A stretch of 64,000 bases of DNA from JAVJUV01 sp047314965 (GTDB lineage: Bacteria > Pseudomonadota > Alphaproteobacteria > Rhodobacterales > Rhodobacteraceae), in the NCBI RefSeq assembly GCF_047314965.1, contig NZ_JBLBVK010000047.1, positions 124,001 to 188,000 of the forward strand, read 5' to 3'. The position numbers were made by a program, and so were the translations under genes. Below the pieces are notes generated by a model that was not told the origin of the DNA, made no database searches, and worked only from the letters and a program-made list of their open reading frames with translations. Below are positions 25,771 to 34,518 of the stretch, one piece after another (position 1 is the first letter of the stretch; each line of letters opens with the position of its first letter).

Positions 25771-27237
25771 ATGCCGTTTTACTGGCTAGTCCTGATCATC
25801 GCCGCCATCGCTGCCGCAGGCTTCGTTCTGGGCCGCAGGCGCGCTCTGGCATCCGCGGGAGGTGACTCACGCAGGCTTCACTCGCTCCCGAATTTCTACG
25901 GCTGGAACGTAGCCCTGACCGTCCTGACTCCGGCCTTGGGACTCCTTGCGCTCTGGCTTCTCATTCAACCAGCGTTCATCGAAAACACCGTATCGGGTTC
26001 CATTCCCGACAGCGCTCTGGCGGACGGTGAGAACCGCAGCCTCCTGATGAGTGATGTGCGCCGGATCGCCGAGGGTCTGAACCTTCTTGACCGTCCCATG
26101 GATGGCGGCGACGGCGCCGATGATCTTGCCGCCCTTCGCGATGACCTTGGAAGTGTCGGAGTGGCGCTTGGTGCCGATGTGCGTCCGGAGATCTACAGCG
26201 CCGCTCAATCCTACCGCGCCAAGGCCGAATGGGGCCGGATGGCGATGAGTTTTGTCGTGCTTGTGGCGGCAATTGGCGGGCTCGCCGTGTCGTTGATGAT
26301 GACCGACAAGGACTTCCGGGCCCGCAACACGGTTGAGCGTGGCATCCTGATCGTACTTGTCGGTGCGGCATCGATCGCCATCCTGACGACACTGGGCATC
26401 GTTCTTTCGATGCTGTTCGAGACACGGAATTTCTTTGCCGGTCATTCCTGGACCGATTTCTTCTTCGGCACGAATTGGGCGCCGGATTTCCGGGGGAATT
26501 CAGAGCTTGCGATCCTGCCCTTGCTCTGGGGCACGCTTTATATCTCGTTCATCGCGCTTCTGGTTTCGGTTCCAATCGGTCTTTTTGCCGCCATCTACCT
26601 GTCGGAATATGCGTCCAAGACCGTTCGCTCGATCGCCAAACCGGCCATCGAGATTCTGGCGGGTATCCCGACCATCGTCTACGGGCTGTTCGCGCTGATC
26701 ACGATCGGGCCGATGCTGCGGGACTATTTCGCGATGCCGCTGGGGCTGGGCGAGTCGTCATCCAGCGTGGCCACGGCGGGGCTGGTCATGGGGATCATGC
26801 TGATCCCGTTCGTGTCCTCGCTGTCCGACGACATCATCAATGCAGTCCCGCAGTCCATGCGAGACGGGTCCTATGGGCTGGGCGCCACGCAGTCCGAGAC
26901 CATCCGTCAGGTGATCATTCCCGCCGCCCTGCCGGGTATCGTGGGCGCGGTGCTGCTGGCCGCATCGCGCGCCATCGGCGAGACGATGATCGTGGTCCTT
27001 GGGGCAGGGGCAGCCGCGGCCCAGTTCAATCGCGGCCTGGGCGACCTCGTGAATCCCTTCGAGGCCATGACGACCGTTACCGTCAAGATCGTCAGCCAGC
27101 TGACCGGCGACACCGACTTTGCCTCGCCCGAAACGCTCGTGGCGTTCGCACTTGGACTCACGTTGTTCGTCATCACCCTTGGACTGAACGTTCTGGCACT
27201 CTGGATCGTGCGCCGCTACCGGGAGCAATATGAATGA
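25771..27237 (+). CDS. pstC: Phosphate ABC transporter permease PstC
   Basis: Inner-membrane subunit of the high-affinity phosphate importer. At 488 aa it is longer than E. coli PstC (319) because of an N-terminal extension with extra hydrophobic segments and a periplasmic loop (about residues 1-210), a form usual in alphaproteobacteria. The permease core is at the C-terminal side, with the coupling loop SMRDGSYGLGATQSETIRQV (EAA motif) and RAIGETMIVVLGAG. It is coupled to pstA by a 4-bp overlap. Confidence 0.94.
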   Translation: MPFYWLVLIIAAIAAAGFVLGRRRALASAGGDSRRLHSLPNFYGWNVALTVLTPALGLLALWLLIQPAFIENTVSGSIPDSALADGENRSLLMSDVRRIAEGLNLLDRPMDGGDGADDLAALRDDLGSVGVALGADVRPEIYSAAQSYRAKAEWGRMAMSFVVLVAAIGGLAVSLMMTDKDFRARNTVERGILIVLVGAASIAILTTLGIVLSMLFETRNFFAGHSWTDFFFGTNWAPDFRGNSELAILPLLWGTLYISFIALLVSVPIGLFAAIYLSEYASKTVRSIAKPAIEILAGIPTIVYGLFALITIGPMLRDYFAMPLGLGESSSSVATAGLVMGIMLIPFVSSLSDDIINAVPQSMRDGSYGLGATQSETIRQVIIPAALPGIVGAVLLAASRAIGETMIVVLGAGAAAAQFNRGLGDLVNPFEAMTTVTVKIVSQLTGDTDFASPETLVAFALGLTLFVITLGLNVLALWIVRRYREQYE

Positions 27238-28580
27238 CCGATTTGACGGCACAACCAACGGGCGCCGCGTCGCGCAAGGGTTCGTTGCTGGCGGCCGATG
27301 TCCGAACCGCAAAGCGTAATGCCGCCGAAAAGCGGTTTCGCATTTATGGCATGGTTGCCGTTGGTCTGGCAGTGATCGCACTGGTGTTTCTGCTGACGTC
27401 GATCGTCCGGAACGGGGCAGGGGCGTTCATGCAGACCTTCGTCACGCTCGATGTGACGCTGGACGAAGGCAAACTGGACAAGTCCGGCAACCGCGACAGG
27501 GAAGAAATGGCCAAGGTCACGACCTTCGGCTACGCGCCACTGATCAAGGACGCAATGGCGAGAAAGATCGAGGAACTGGGGATTCAGATCGAAGGACTGA
27601 ACAAACCCGAAGATCTGATCTCGAAAGAAGCGGCCGCACAGATGCGCGACTTCGTTCTCGCCAACTCTGAAGTCGTCGGTACGACGCGTACCTTGGAGTT
27701 CCTCGCCTCCGGCCGTGTCGATGGCTACTACAAAGGGCGCGTGAGCATGGAGTCCGCGTCGCGCGACAAGAACGTCTCGCCCGAGCAGCTTCAACTCGCC
27801 GATGCGCTGAAAGAAGCGGGCACGCTGGAAACCCGGTTCAACTGGAATTTCATTGTCTGGCCCGATGCGTCGGAGAACCGCCCCGAAGCCTCCGGGCTTG
27901 GCGTGGCGATCCTGGGGTCGTTCTACATGATGATTATCGTGTTGGTTCTTGCCCTGCCGATCGGCGTCGCGGCCTCCATCTATCTCGAGGAATTTGCACC
28001 AAAGAACCGGCTCACGGACATCATCGAGGTGAATATCTCGAACCTGGCCGCCGTTCCGTCAATTGTCTTCGGCATCCTCGGTCTGGCGATCTTCATCAAC
28101 TTCGCCGGCCTGCCGCAGTCGGCCCCGGTGGTGGGCGGTCTCGTGCTGACCCTGATGACCCTGCCGACGATCATTATCGCGACCCGTGCCTCGCTGAAGT
28201 CCGTGCCGCCATCGATCCGCGAGGCGGCTCTGGGGGTAGGGGCCTCGAAGATGCAGACGGTCATGCATCATGTACTGCCGCTGGCCGCGCCTGGCATCCT
28301 GACCGGCACGATCATCGGACTGGCCCAGGCTCTTGGAGAAACCGCACCGCTTTTGCTGATCGGCATGGTCGCCTTCGTGCGGGAATACCCTGCCGGACCA
28401 CCCGAGGGGTTTTTCGATCCTGCCTCGGCATTGCCCGTGCAGGTCTACAACTGGACACAACGCGCCGATCCGGCCTTCGTCGAGCGCGCATCGGGGGCGA
28501 TCATCGTTCTGCTGATCTTCCTTTTGATGATGAACACGATAGCCATCATCCTCCGCCGCCGCTTCGAGCGCCGCTGGTAA
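27234..28580 (+). CDS. pstA: Phosphate ABC transporter permease PstA
   Basis: Second membrane subunit, 448 aa. The N-terminal 210 residues carry a DUF3333-type extension (one membrane span plus a periplasmic domain) ahead of the permease core. The core has the EAA loop IREAALGVGASKMQTVMHHVLP and AQALGETAPLLLIGM. The extension is typical of alphaproteobacterial PstA. It overlaps pstC by 4 bp, and pstB begins 15 bp after its stop. Confidence 0.94.
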   Translation: MTDLTAQPTGAASRKGSLLAADVRTAKRNAAEKRFRIYGMVAVGLAVIALVFLLTSIVRNGAGAFMQTFVTLDVTLDEGKLDKSGNRDREEMAKVTTFGYAPLIKDAMARKIEELGIQIEGLNKPEDLISKEAAAQMRDFVLANSEVVGTTRTLEFLASGRVDGYYKGRVSMESASRDKNVSPEQLQLADALKEAGTLETRFNWNFIVWPDASENRPEASGLGVAILGSFYMMIIVLVLALPIGVAASIYLEEFAPKNRLTDIIEVNISNLAAVPSIVFGILGLAIFINFAGLPQSAPVVGGLVLTLMTLPTIIIATRASLKSVPPSIREAALGVGASKMQTVMHHVLPLAAPGILTGTIIGLAQALGETAPLLLIGMVAFVREYPAGPPEGFFDPASALPVQVYNWTQRADPAFVERASGAIIVLLIFLLMMNTIAIILRRRFERRW

Positions 28581-28594
28581 AGGGGAGTTGAAAC

Positions 28595-29392
28595 ATGAAT
28601 GATGTGCGAATGATCGACAGGGCGACTGGAATGCAGGAAACCAAGATCTCGGCAAAAGGGGTCGACGTCTATTACGGCGACAATCATGCCATCAAGAACG
28701 TCACCGTCGATATCGAAGACAAGACCGTGACCGCCTTCATCGGTCCGTCTGGCTGCGGCAAGTCTACCTTTCTGCGGTGTCTGAACCGGATGAACGATAC
28801 GATCGACATCTGTCGTGTCACCGGCTCGATCACGCTGGACGGAGAAGACATCTACGACCCGAAGGTCGACCCCGTTCAGTTGCGCGCGAAAGTCGGCATG
28901 GTCTTTCAGAAACCGAACCCGTTTCCAAAATCGATTTACGACAACGTCGCGTACGGGCCACGCATTCACGGGCTCGCCCGGAACAAGGCCGAACTGGACG
29001 ACATCGTCGAGAAATCCCTGCGCCGAGGCGCGATCTGGGACGAGGTCAAGGACAGGCTCGATGCACCAGGCACCGGGCTTTCCGGCGGCCAGCAGCAGCG
29101 CCTCTGCATCGCGCGCGCCGTGGCGACCGAACCCGAGGTGCTGTTGATGGACGAACCGTGCTCGGCGCTCGATCCCATCGCGACCAGCCAGGTCGAGGAA
29201 CTGATCGACGAATTGCGGCAGAACTTTTCGGTCGTCATCGTCACGCACTCGATGCAGCAGGCGGCCCGCGTCAGCCAGAAGACCGCGTTCTTCCATCTGG
29301 GAGATCTGGTCGAATTCGGCGAGACCGGCCAGATTTTTACCAATCCGAACGATCCCCGTACGGAAAGTTACATCACCGGCCGTATCGGCTAG
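28595..29392 (+). CDS. pstB: Phosphate ABC transporter ATP-binding protein PstB
   Basis: ATPase subunit of the phosphate importer, 265 aa. Walker A is IGPSGCGKSTFLR, the Q-loop is MVFQKPNPFP, the signature LSGGQQQR, Walker B LLMDEPCSALDP, and the H-loop VIVTHSMQQA. The PNPFPKSIYDN stretch is diagnostic for PstB. It is followed 11 bp later by phoU. Confidence 0.97.
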   Translation: MNDVRMIDRATGMQETKISAKGVDVYYGDNHAIKNVTVDIEDKTVTAFIGPSGCGKSTFLRCLNRMNDTIDICRVTGSITLDGEDIYDPKVDPVQLRAKVGMVFQKPNPFPKSIYDNVAYGPRIHGLARNKAELDDIVEKSLRRGAIWDEVKDRLDAPGTGLSGGQQQRLCIARAVATEPEVLLMDEPCSALDPIATSQVEELIDELRQNFSVVIVTHSMQQAARVSQKTAFFHLGDLVEFGETGQIFTNPNDPRTESYITGRIG

Positions 29393-29402
29393 GAGCACAG
29401 AG

Positions 29403-30113
29403 ATGCACGAACAACATATCGTCTCGGCCTTCGATCGCGACCTGGAAGCCATCCAGGCGATGCTGATGAAAATGGGCGGGCTTGTCGAAACAGCCATCGT
29501 CGAAGGCGCTCTCTCGCTGGAGACGCGGGATGTTGAGCTTGCCGAAAAAGTTCGCAAAAACGATGCCTTGATAGACGAACTTGAAGAGCAACTGACCGAA
29601 GAGGCCACCCGTGTCATCGCACTGCGTGCACCAACGGCCAGCGACCTGCGCACCGTGATGACCGTCATCAAGATCAGCGCCAATCTTGAGCGCTGCGGGG
29701 ACTATGCCAAGAACATGGCGAAGCGCACCACGGTGCTGGCCGAATCCAACGTGATCGCGGGGGCTCCGGCCTCGATCCGGCGCATGGCGCGGGAAGTGCA
29801 GTTGATGCTCAAGGATGCGCTGGATGCCTATATCCAGCGGGACGACGCACTGGCGCTGCAAGTCATCCAGAGGGACGAGGATGTCGACCAGCTTTACAAT
29901 GCGTTGTTCAGAGAGCTTCTGACCCACATGATGGAAGACCCGCGCAATATAACTCCCTGTATGCACTTGCATTTCATCGCCAAGAATGTCGAGCGCATGG
30001 GAGACCATGTGACCTCGGTCGCAGAGCAGGTGATCTACCTCGTGACCGGGAAATTCCCGGATGAAAGCCGCCCAAAATACGACAGGACGTCGTTCATAGG
30101 TGAAGGAGCCTGA
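29403..30113 (+). CDS. phoU: Phosphate signalling protein PhoU
   Basis: A 236-aa, all-helical PhoU with its two three-helix repeats. The metal-site motifs ALRAPTASDLRTVMTVIKISANLERCGDYA in outline, and HLHFIAKNVERMGDHV, are present. PhoU couples PstSCAB state to PhoR and lowers Pho output when phosphate is ample. It sits between pstB and phoB, and its stop region contains the SD for phoB. Confidence 0.96.
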   Translation: MHEQHIVSAFDRDLEAIQAMLMKMGGLVETAIVEGALSLETRDVELAEKVRKNDALIDELEEQLTEEATRVIALRAPTASDLRTVMTVIKISANLERCGDYAKNMAKRTTVLAESNVIAGAPASIRRMAREVQLMLKDALDAYIQRDDALALQVIQRDEDVDQLYNALFRELLTHMMEDPRNITPCMHLHFIAKNVERMGDHVTSVAEQVIYLVTGKFPDESRPKYDRTSFIGEGA

Positions 30114-30117
30114 TGCA

Positions 30118-30807
30118 GTGTCCGTCGATGCCCCAAGCGTTCTTGTTATCGAGGACGAACCTGCGCAGCGAGAGGTGCTGATCTACAATCTTGAAGCCGA
30201 AGGCTATGGCGTTTCCCACGCGGAAGACGGCGATGAGGCGCTTGTCGTCGTCGAGGAAGCGCAGCCTGATCTGATCATCCTCGATTGGATGCTGCCCGGC
30301 GTCTCCGGCATCGAGGTTTGCCGTCGCCTCAAGGCCGGCAGTCAGACACGGTCCATTCCGATTATTATGTTAACCGCGCGCGGCGAAGAGACGGATCGGG
30401 TGAGGGGTCTGGAAACCGGCGCGGACGACTATGTGGTGAAGCCGTATTCCGTGAACGAGCTCATGGCTCGGGTTCGAACGCAACTTCGCCGAGTGCGGCC
30501 CTCGACAGTCGGACAACGGATCGAATTCGCGAATATCGTACTCGACGCCGAGACGCATCGCGTGACGCGCGGTGAAACCGAGATCAAGTTGGGGCCGACG
30601 GAATTCCGGCTTCTGGCGACGTTCCTGGAAAAGCCCGGACGTGTCTGGAGTCGGGAACAGCTTCTGGATCGCGTCTGGGGCCGCGACATCTACGTGGATA
30701 CACGAACCGTGGACGTCCATATCGGACGTTTGCGAAAAGCGTTGTGTCGGGATGGTGGGGACGATCCGATCCGAACCGTCAGGGGAGCTGGCTACGCGCT
30801 GGGATAA
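30118..30807 (+). CDS. phoB: Phosphate regulon response regulator PhoB
   Basis: OmpR/PhoB-type regulator, 229 aa. It has an N-terminal receiver domain with the acid pair IEDE (12-14), phospho-acceptor D56 (LIILDWMLPG) and the KPY lysine, and a C-terminal winged helix (about 130-227, RTVDVHIGRLRKAL). It activates the triple Pho box upstream of pstS. GTG at 30118 is chosen because AAGGAG at 30103-30108 sits 9 bp before it. GTG at 30100 is in frame but would overlap phoU by 14 bp. No clear terminator follows. Confidence 0.93.
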   Translation: MSVDAPSVLVIEDEPAQREVLIYNLEAEGYGVSHAEDGDEALVVVEEAQPDLIILDWMLPGVSGIEVCRRLKAGSQTRSIPIIMLTARGEETDRVRGLETGADDYVVKPYSVNELMARVRTQLRRVRPSTVGQRIEFANIVLDAETHRVTRGETEIKLGPTEFRLLATFLEKPGRVWSREQLLDRVWGRDIYVDTRTVDVHIGRLRKALCRDGGDDPIRTVRGAGYALG

Positions 30808-31373
30808 TTCTCAGAAATGGCGGTTTGTTTTCGGAAGCGTGATAATCGTATAATCGATATTATGTTAATTTATAGACACCCCAGCGAAGAACGATGCTTG
30901 TTCCATTTGCAAACCCAGCGCTCCAGAATATTTGAATATCTCCCATTTTTCCAAAAAGTTACGCGCCGCTCTTCAGAGAAAAGCCCGCAGTCTCGGGCGA
31001 TCAGCTTTCGGCACCCACCCGGGAATCGAAGCATAGGTCTTGTCGACTCCGAAAAGAATCTGAGCGCTAAAATTTTAAGAGAGCGATAGCGACGATTTCT
31101 TCTTCCCATAAGTAAAGTTTTTGGGAATATTGGAGACGTTCCGTGAGTGGTGGCATTTAGCCATGGAACAAGGCCCTAGGAACCGCCCGTAATTACGGGA
31201 TGGACCCTTGGGATACCGGGAAACCGGGTGCCGGCCTGAAGCGTTATTTTTCCGTAGAAGGCCGGCATTTTCTTAAGAGTAAATGCCCGCGGCTGTTCGT
31301 CATCCCCAATGAGCGCGCGGGCCATTGGGTGGTCTTGGCGGTGCTGCTCCTGGCGGCACCGCCATTTTTCGTA
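30808..31373. other. Gene-free stretch between phoB and tsf with AT-rich segment and inverted repeats
   Basis: No convincing gene is present. The part next to phoB (30835-30890) is AT-rich, unlike its surroundings. From 31140 on the DNA becomes structured, with the 14-bp palindrome CCCGTAATTACGGG (31186-31199), a GCCGGCCT/AGGCCGGC stem near 31231-31266, and the hairpin 31337-31363. Short open frames on either strand lack coding bias. Confidence 0.5.
31337..31370. terminator. Hairpin between phoB and tsf, probable terminator
   Basis: GGCGGTGC (31337-31344) pairs with GCACCGCC (31356-31363). On the plus strand ATTTTTC follows, so it is best as a rightward terminator. It also lies 11 bp past the tsf stop on the minus strand, but lacks a T run in that direction. 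Confidence 0.5.
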
Positions 31374-32249
31374 TCAGCCCTGAACGGCTTTCGCGACTTC
31401 CGCCGCAAAGTCTTCCTTCTCGACGACGATGCCCTCGCCGACTTCAAGGCGGATGAAGCCGGTGATGGTGATGCCGGCTTCCTCTGCGGCCTTTGCCACG
31501 GTCAGGTCGGGATTCACAACGAATGCCTGGCTGAGAAGCGTCGATTCCGCGATGAACTTCTTCATCCGGCCCTCGATCATCTTCTCGATGACCTGCTCCG
31601 GCTTGCCGCTTTCACGGGCGATGTCCATCTGGATTTGCTTCTCCTTCTGGACCACGGCCGGATCCATGTCGGCTTCGGCCAGCGCCGCCGGGTTCACGGC
31701 GGCCACATGCATGGCTACCTGCTTTGCAGTCGCTGCATCGTCGCCGCTGAATGCCACGAGCACACCGATTTTGCCCATGCCGTCCGCGGCTGCGTTGTGG
31801 ACGTATGAGACCACATTGTCGCCGGTGATCTTTGCCATGCGGCGCAGCTGCATGTTCTCGCCGATCTTGGCGATTGCATCCGTCAGCACTTCGCTTGCGG
31901 GCTTGCCGTTCACCGAGGCGGCCTTCAGCGCTTCGACGTCATCCACACCCATTGCGGCGTCGGCAAAAGCGGCGACCATCGTCTGGAATTCGCCGTTCTT
32001 GGCGACGAAGTCGGTCTCCGAGTTCACCTCGACCGCAACGCCGGTTCCGCCTTCGGTCTTGACGGCGACAAGTCCTTCAGCAGCCGTGCGGCCGGCTTTC
32101 TTGTCGGCTTTGGCCAGACCTTTTGTGCGCAGCCAGTCAACGGCGGCTTCCATGTCGCCGCCGGTTTCGGTCAGCGCTTTCTTCGCGTCCATCATGCCTG
32201 CGCCGGTCGTGTCGCGCAGCTCTTTCACAAGTGCAGCGGTGATTGCCAT
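31374..32249 (-). CDS. tsf: Translation elongation factor Ts
   Basis: EF-Ts, 291 aa, the nucleotide-exchange factor for EF-Tu. The N-terminal UBA-like domain and hallmark TGAGMMDAKKALTETGGDMEAAVDWLR in outline (about residues 15-42), the core NSETDFVAKN, and the C-terminal VEKMIEGRMKKFIAE equivalent are all present. It lies 77 bp downstream of rpsB, the standard order. Confidence 0.97.
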   Translation of the reverse strand: MAITAALVKELRDTTGAGMMDAKKALTETGGDMEAAVDWLRTKGLAKADKKAGRTAAEGLVAVKTEGGTGVAVEVNSETDFVAKNGEFQTMVAAFADAAMGVDDVEALKAASVNGKPASEVLTDAIAKIGENMQLRRMAKITGDNVVSYVHNAAADGMGKIGVLVAFSGDDAATAKQVAMHVAAVNPAALAEADMDPAVVQKEKQIQMDIARESGKPEQVIEKMIEGRMKKFIAESTLLSQAFVVNPDLTVAKAAEEAGITITGFIRLEVGEGIVVEKEDFAAEVAKAVQG

Positions 32250-32326
32250 ATCGGCCTCTCCTCAATCTTCAGAAACGGTTTCGGACGCGGCTCTGGCCGC
32301 GCCCGGTATCAATGTCGCGGCAGGCC

Positions 32327-33136
32327 TTACTCGGCCGTCTCGTCCTCGGCACCGCTCTCGGCCAGCGCAGCCTCGACTGCGGCTTCCGGCTCAAGGCCTT
32401 CCTCGGCGGCATTTTCCAGAGCGCCGATGTCGACGCCTGCGGCGCCAAGCTGTGCGCTCATGCCGTCCAGAGCGGCACGGCTGGCAAGATCGCAATAGAG
32501 CGCGATCGCACGGGCCGCGTCGTCGTTCCCCGGGATGATATAGTCAACGCCGTCGGGCGAGCAGTTCGTGTCGACCACGGCAACAACCGGAATGCCGAGT
32601 TTCTTGGCTTCCAGAATGGCCAGGTCTTCCTTGTTCACATCGATGATGAACAGAAGATCAGGCACGCCGCCCATTTCGCGGATACCACCAAGCGAAGCCT
32701 GCAGTTTGGCCTGCTCACGCTCCATGCCCAGACGCTCTTTCTTCGTCAGGCCTTCGAAGCCCTGACCCATCTGCTCGTCGATCGCCTTCAGACGCTGGAT
32801 CGACTGGCTGACGGTCTTCCAGTTTGTCAGCGTGCCGCCCAGCCAGCGGTGGTTCATGTAATACTGTGCGCAGCGCTCGGCGGCGTCGGCGATCGGCTTT
32901 TGTGCCTGACGCTTGGTGCCGACGAAGAGAATACGGCCGCCTTTGGCGACGGTCTCGCGGATGACGTTCAGCGCCGCGTCCAGCATCGGGACGGTCTGAG
33001 TCAGGTCGAGAATGTGGATACCGTTGCGGTCGCCATAGATGAACTCGCCCATTTTGGGGTTCCATCGCTGCGTCTGGTGACCGAAGTGAACGCCAGCTTC
33101 CAACAGCTGACGCATAGTGAATTCAGGGAGCGCCAT
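32327..33136 (-). CDS. rpsB: 30S ribosomal protein S2
   Basis: Ribosomal protein S2, 269 aa. It starts MALPEFTMRQLLEAGVHFGH and contains the S2 signatures MGEFIYGDRNGIHILDL and YMNHRWLGGTLTNWKT. The C-terminus carries an acidic Glu/Ala tail (about 235-269) beyond the E. coli protein, common in alphaproteobacteria. ATG at 33142 lies two codons earlier with the SD AAGGAAC close by; 33136 matches the family N-terminus. It is followed by tsf. Confidence 0.96.
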   Translation of the reverse strand: MALPEFTMRQLLEAGVHFGHQTQRWNPKMGEFIYGDRNGIHILDLTQTVPMLDAALNVIRETVAKGGRILFVGTKRQAQKPIADAAERCAQYYMNHRWLGGTLTNWKTVSQSIQRLKAIDEQMGQGFEGLTKKERLGMEREQAKLQASLGGIREMGGVPDLLFIIDVNKEDLAILEAKKLGIPVVAVVDTNCSPDGVDYIIPGNDDAARAIALYCDLASRAALDGMSAQLGAAGVDIGALENAAEEGLEPEAAVEAALAESGAEDETAE

Positions 33137-33253
33137 GTCCATGTTCCTTTCCGGTTTGCGCCTCGGCAGAGCTATCACGGGATTTCTCCCAACCGGCGGA
33201 CCAGACGGGGATGTCTCCCCCGAAGGCCCAAGCCCTGCCTGTGAAGTGCGCGC

Positions 33254-33282
33254 CGTTTATGATGCGCGCGGAGGAATTGCAA
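33254..33282 (-). promoter_or_regulatory. Candidate rpsB-tsf promoter
   Basis: On the minus strand TTGCAA (33282-33277) and TAAACG (33259-33254) are separated by 17 bp, about 120 bp upstream of rpsB. The -35 match is good; the -10 is weaker. Confidence 0.4.
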
Positions 33283-33324
33283 GAGAAAACCCCCTGCCCT
33301 GACAAAGCGTCTGACGGGAGCGAC

Positions 33325-33933
33325 TTATTTCTCGAAACGCGAGCGTTCCTCGACGATCTTTCGTGCCGCGGGGAACCGCGCAGAGGCGCCGATCGTCTCG
33401 ATTTCCGGGAAGAGTTCGCTCAGTTCAAGCCGCTGCGACGTCTCCAGCGCTCTCATTACCCTGTCGTCGGGATGGAAGCTTTCCGTCCAGGCGCCGTTGG
33501 CCAGGATGACCTGGTGTCGATTGCAGAGAATATGGATGTAGCTGACCCCCAAAGTCCGAGCCGGTCCGACACGTCTGTGGTCGATAAGGTGACGCGCCGC
33601 GACCAGAACTTCCTCCTTGTTCCCTCCGATGTCTCCCGGCATCGGATCAAGTTCCTGAAGGAAGCGGTGGTTCGGGCTGACCAGCATGTCGCGAGCCGGC
33701 ATACCGTCACCGAAGGCCCCTGCCCGGACAAGGATCGGGCGCAAGCGCCGCGCTTCAGTTAGTTCATCAAACCCCAGGTCACGCCGACCGACCCAGTAGA
33801 TGCGTTGCAGCCCGTTGTCGCGTGTCACCACCTTGTCGCCACGTCTCAATGTTTCGACCGGCCGCTGTCCGCGGTCGGTTGCGATCAGCGTTCCGGGCGT
33901 AAAGCACGGACTAACCGAAGACGCACCTGGCAA
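33325..33933 (-). CDS. Hint (hedgehog/intein) domain protein, possibly 5'-truncated
   Basis: A 202-aa protein that is almost entirely a Hint domain. CFTPGTLIATDRGQRPVETL begins at residue 10, with GDKVVTRDNGLQRIYWVGRR and the C-terminal LVSPNHRFL block. Hint domains of this Rhodobacteraceae type normally sit behind a secreted or calcium-binding N-terminal region and may self-cleave at the Cys. Here the only start is TTG at 33933 and an in-frame TAG lies three codons upstream, so the N-terminal part is missing. It may be a free Hint protein or the remnant of a larger gene. Confidence 0.7.
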   Translation of the reverse strand: MPGASSVSPCFTPGTLIATDRGQRPVETLRRGDKVVTRDNGLQRIYWVGRRDLGFDELTEARRLRPILVRAGAFGDGMPARDMLVSPNHRFLQELDPMPGDIGGNKEEVLVAARHLIDHRRVGPARTLGVSYIHILCNRHQVILANGAWTESFHPDDRVMRALETSQRLELSELFPEIETIGASARFPAARKIVEERSRFEK

Positions 33934-34518
33934 TACAAACTACCCCCCGGGGGACCCGTCGGGCGTGTACTGGCGAACAAGCGGGGATCAATGCAACTTC
34001 CGTGAAGCCCTCCACCCAGGGCGATTAGATCACACGGGGTGCATCGATCCCCGCCGCCGAACGGCAGCACTCGATACCCACCCCTGCAGGTCGACCTGCA
34101 AGGTGTGTGCGGCACCCCCAATCGCCGCGACACATACCCCCCAGCGAGGTAAGGAAAAGGTAACCAAAGAGGGCCGGAAGCCAAAGGAAAAAAGGCGGAA
34201 TATTGGCACCCACTGAGGAAACGCAGTGTCCGTCGGAAGTATTGTGGCAGGACGTCCAGCGTAAATTGGTCGTCATTGTTTACCGTTCAGAAACGATTGG
34301 TCCTACTTGATGTTGCGGGTTGTCGGCCAAGCTGCGGCCATATTCGCAAGATATCCATTTTCCGCCTGCAAGGCGGGGAACCGTTTTGTTTCGATTTTGT
34401 ACAAAATCTCGCTGCCCCGTCAAAAAAATGCGGCGAAAATATGGCGGCTGACCTTGAGCGCGCGACGTTCATGGACGGTCATCAATCCCACCTCTCCGAA
34501 GCGATTAGGAACCGGCTC
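33934..34518. other. Gene-free stretch between Hint gene and modC
   Basis: About 585 bp without a supportable gene. The half near the Hint gene is C/G-rich with CCCCCCGGGGG near 33943-33953; the half near modC (34270-34450) is AT-richer. It may hold the lost 5' part of the Hint gene, but no Hint-associated motif could be read in any frame. Confidence 0.4.

Noticed and set aside
30870..31109. 79-codon minus-strand gene
   Set aside because: No SD, no coding bias, AT-rich surroundings and no recognisable features.
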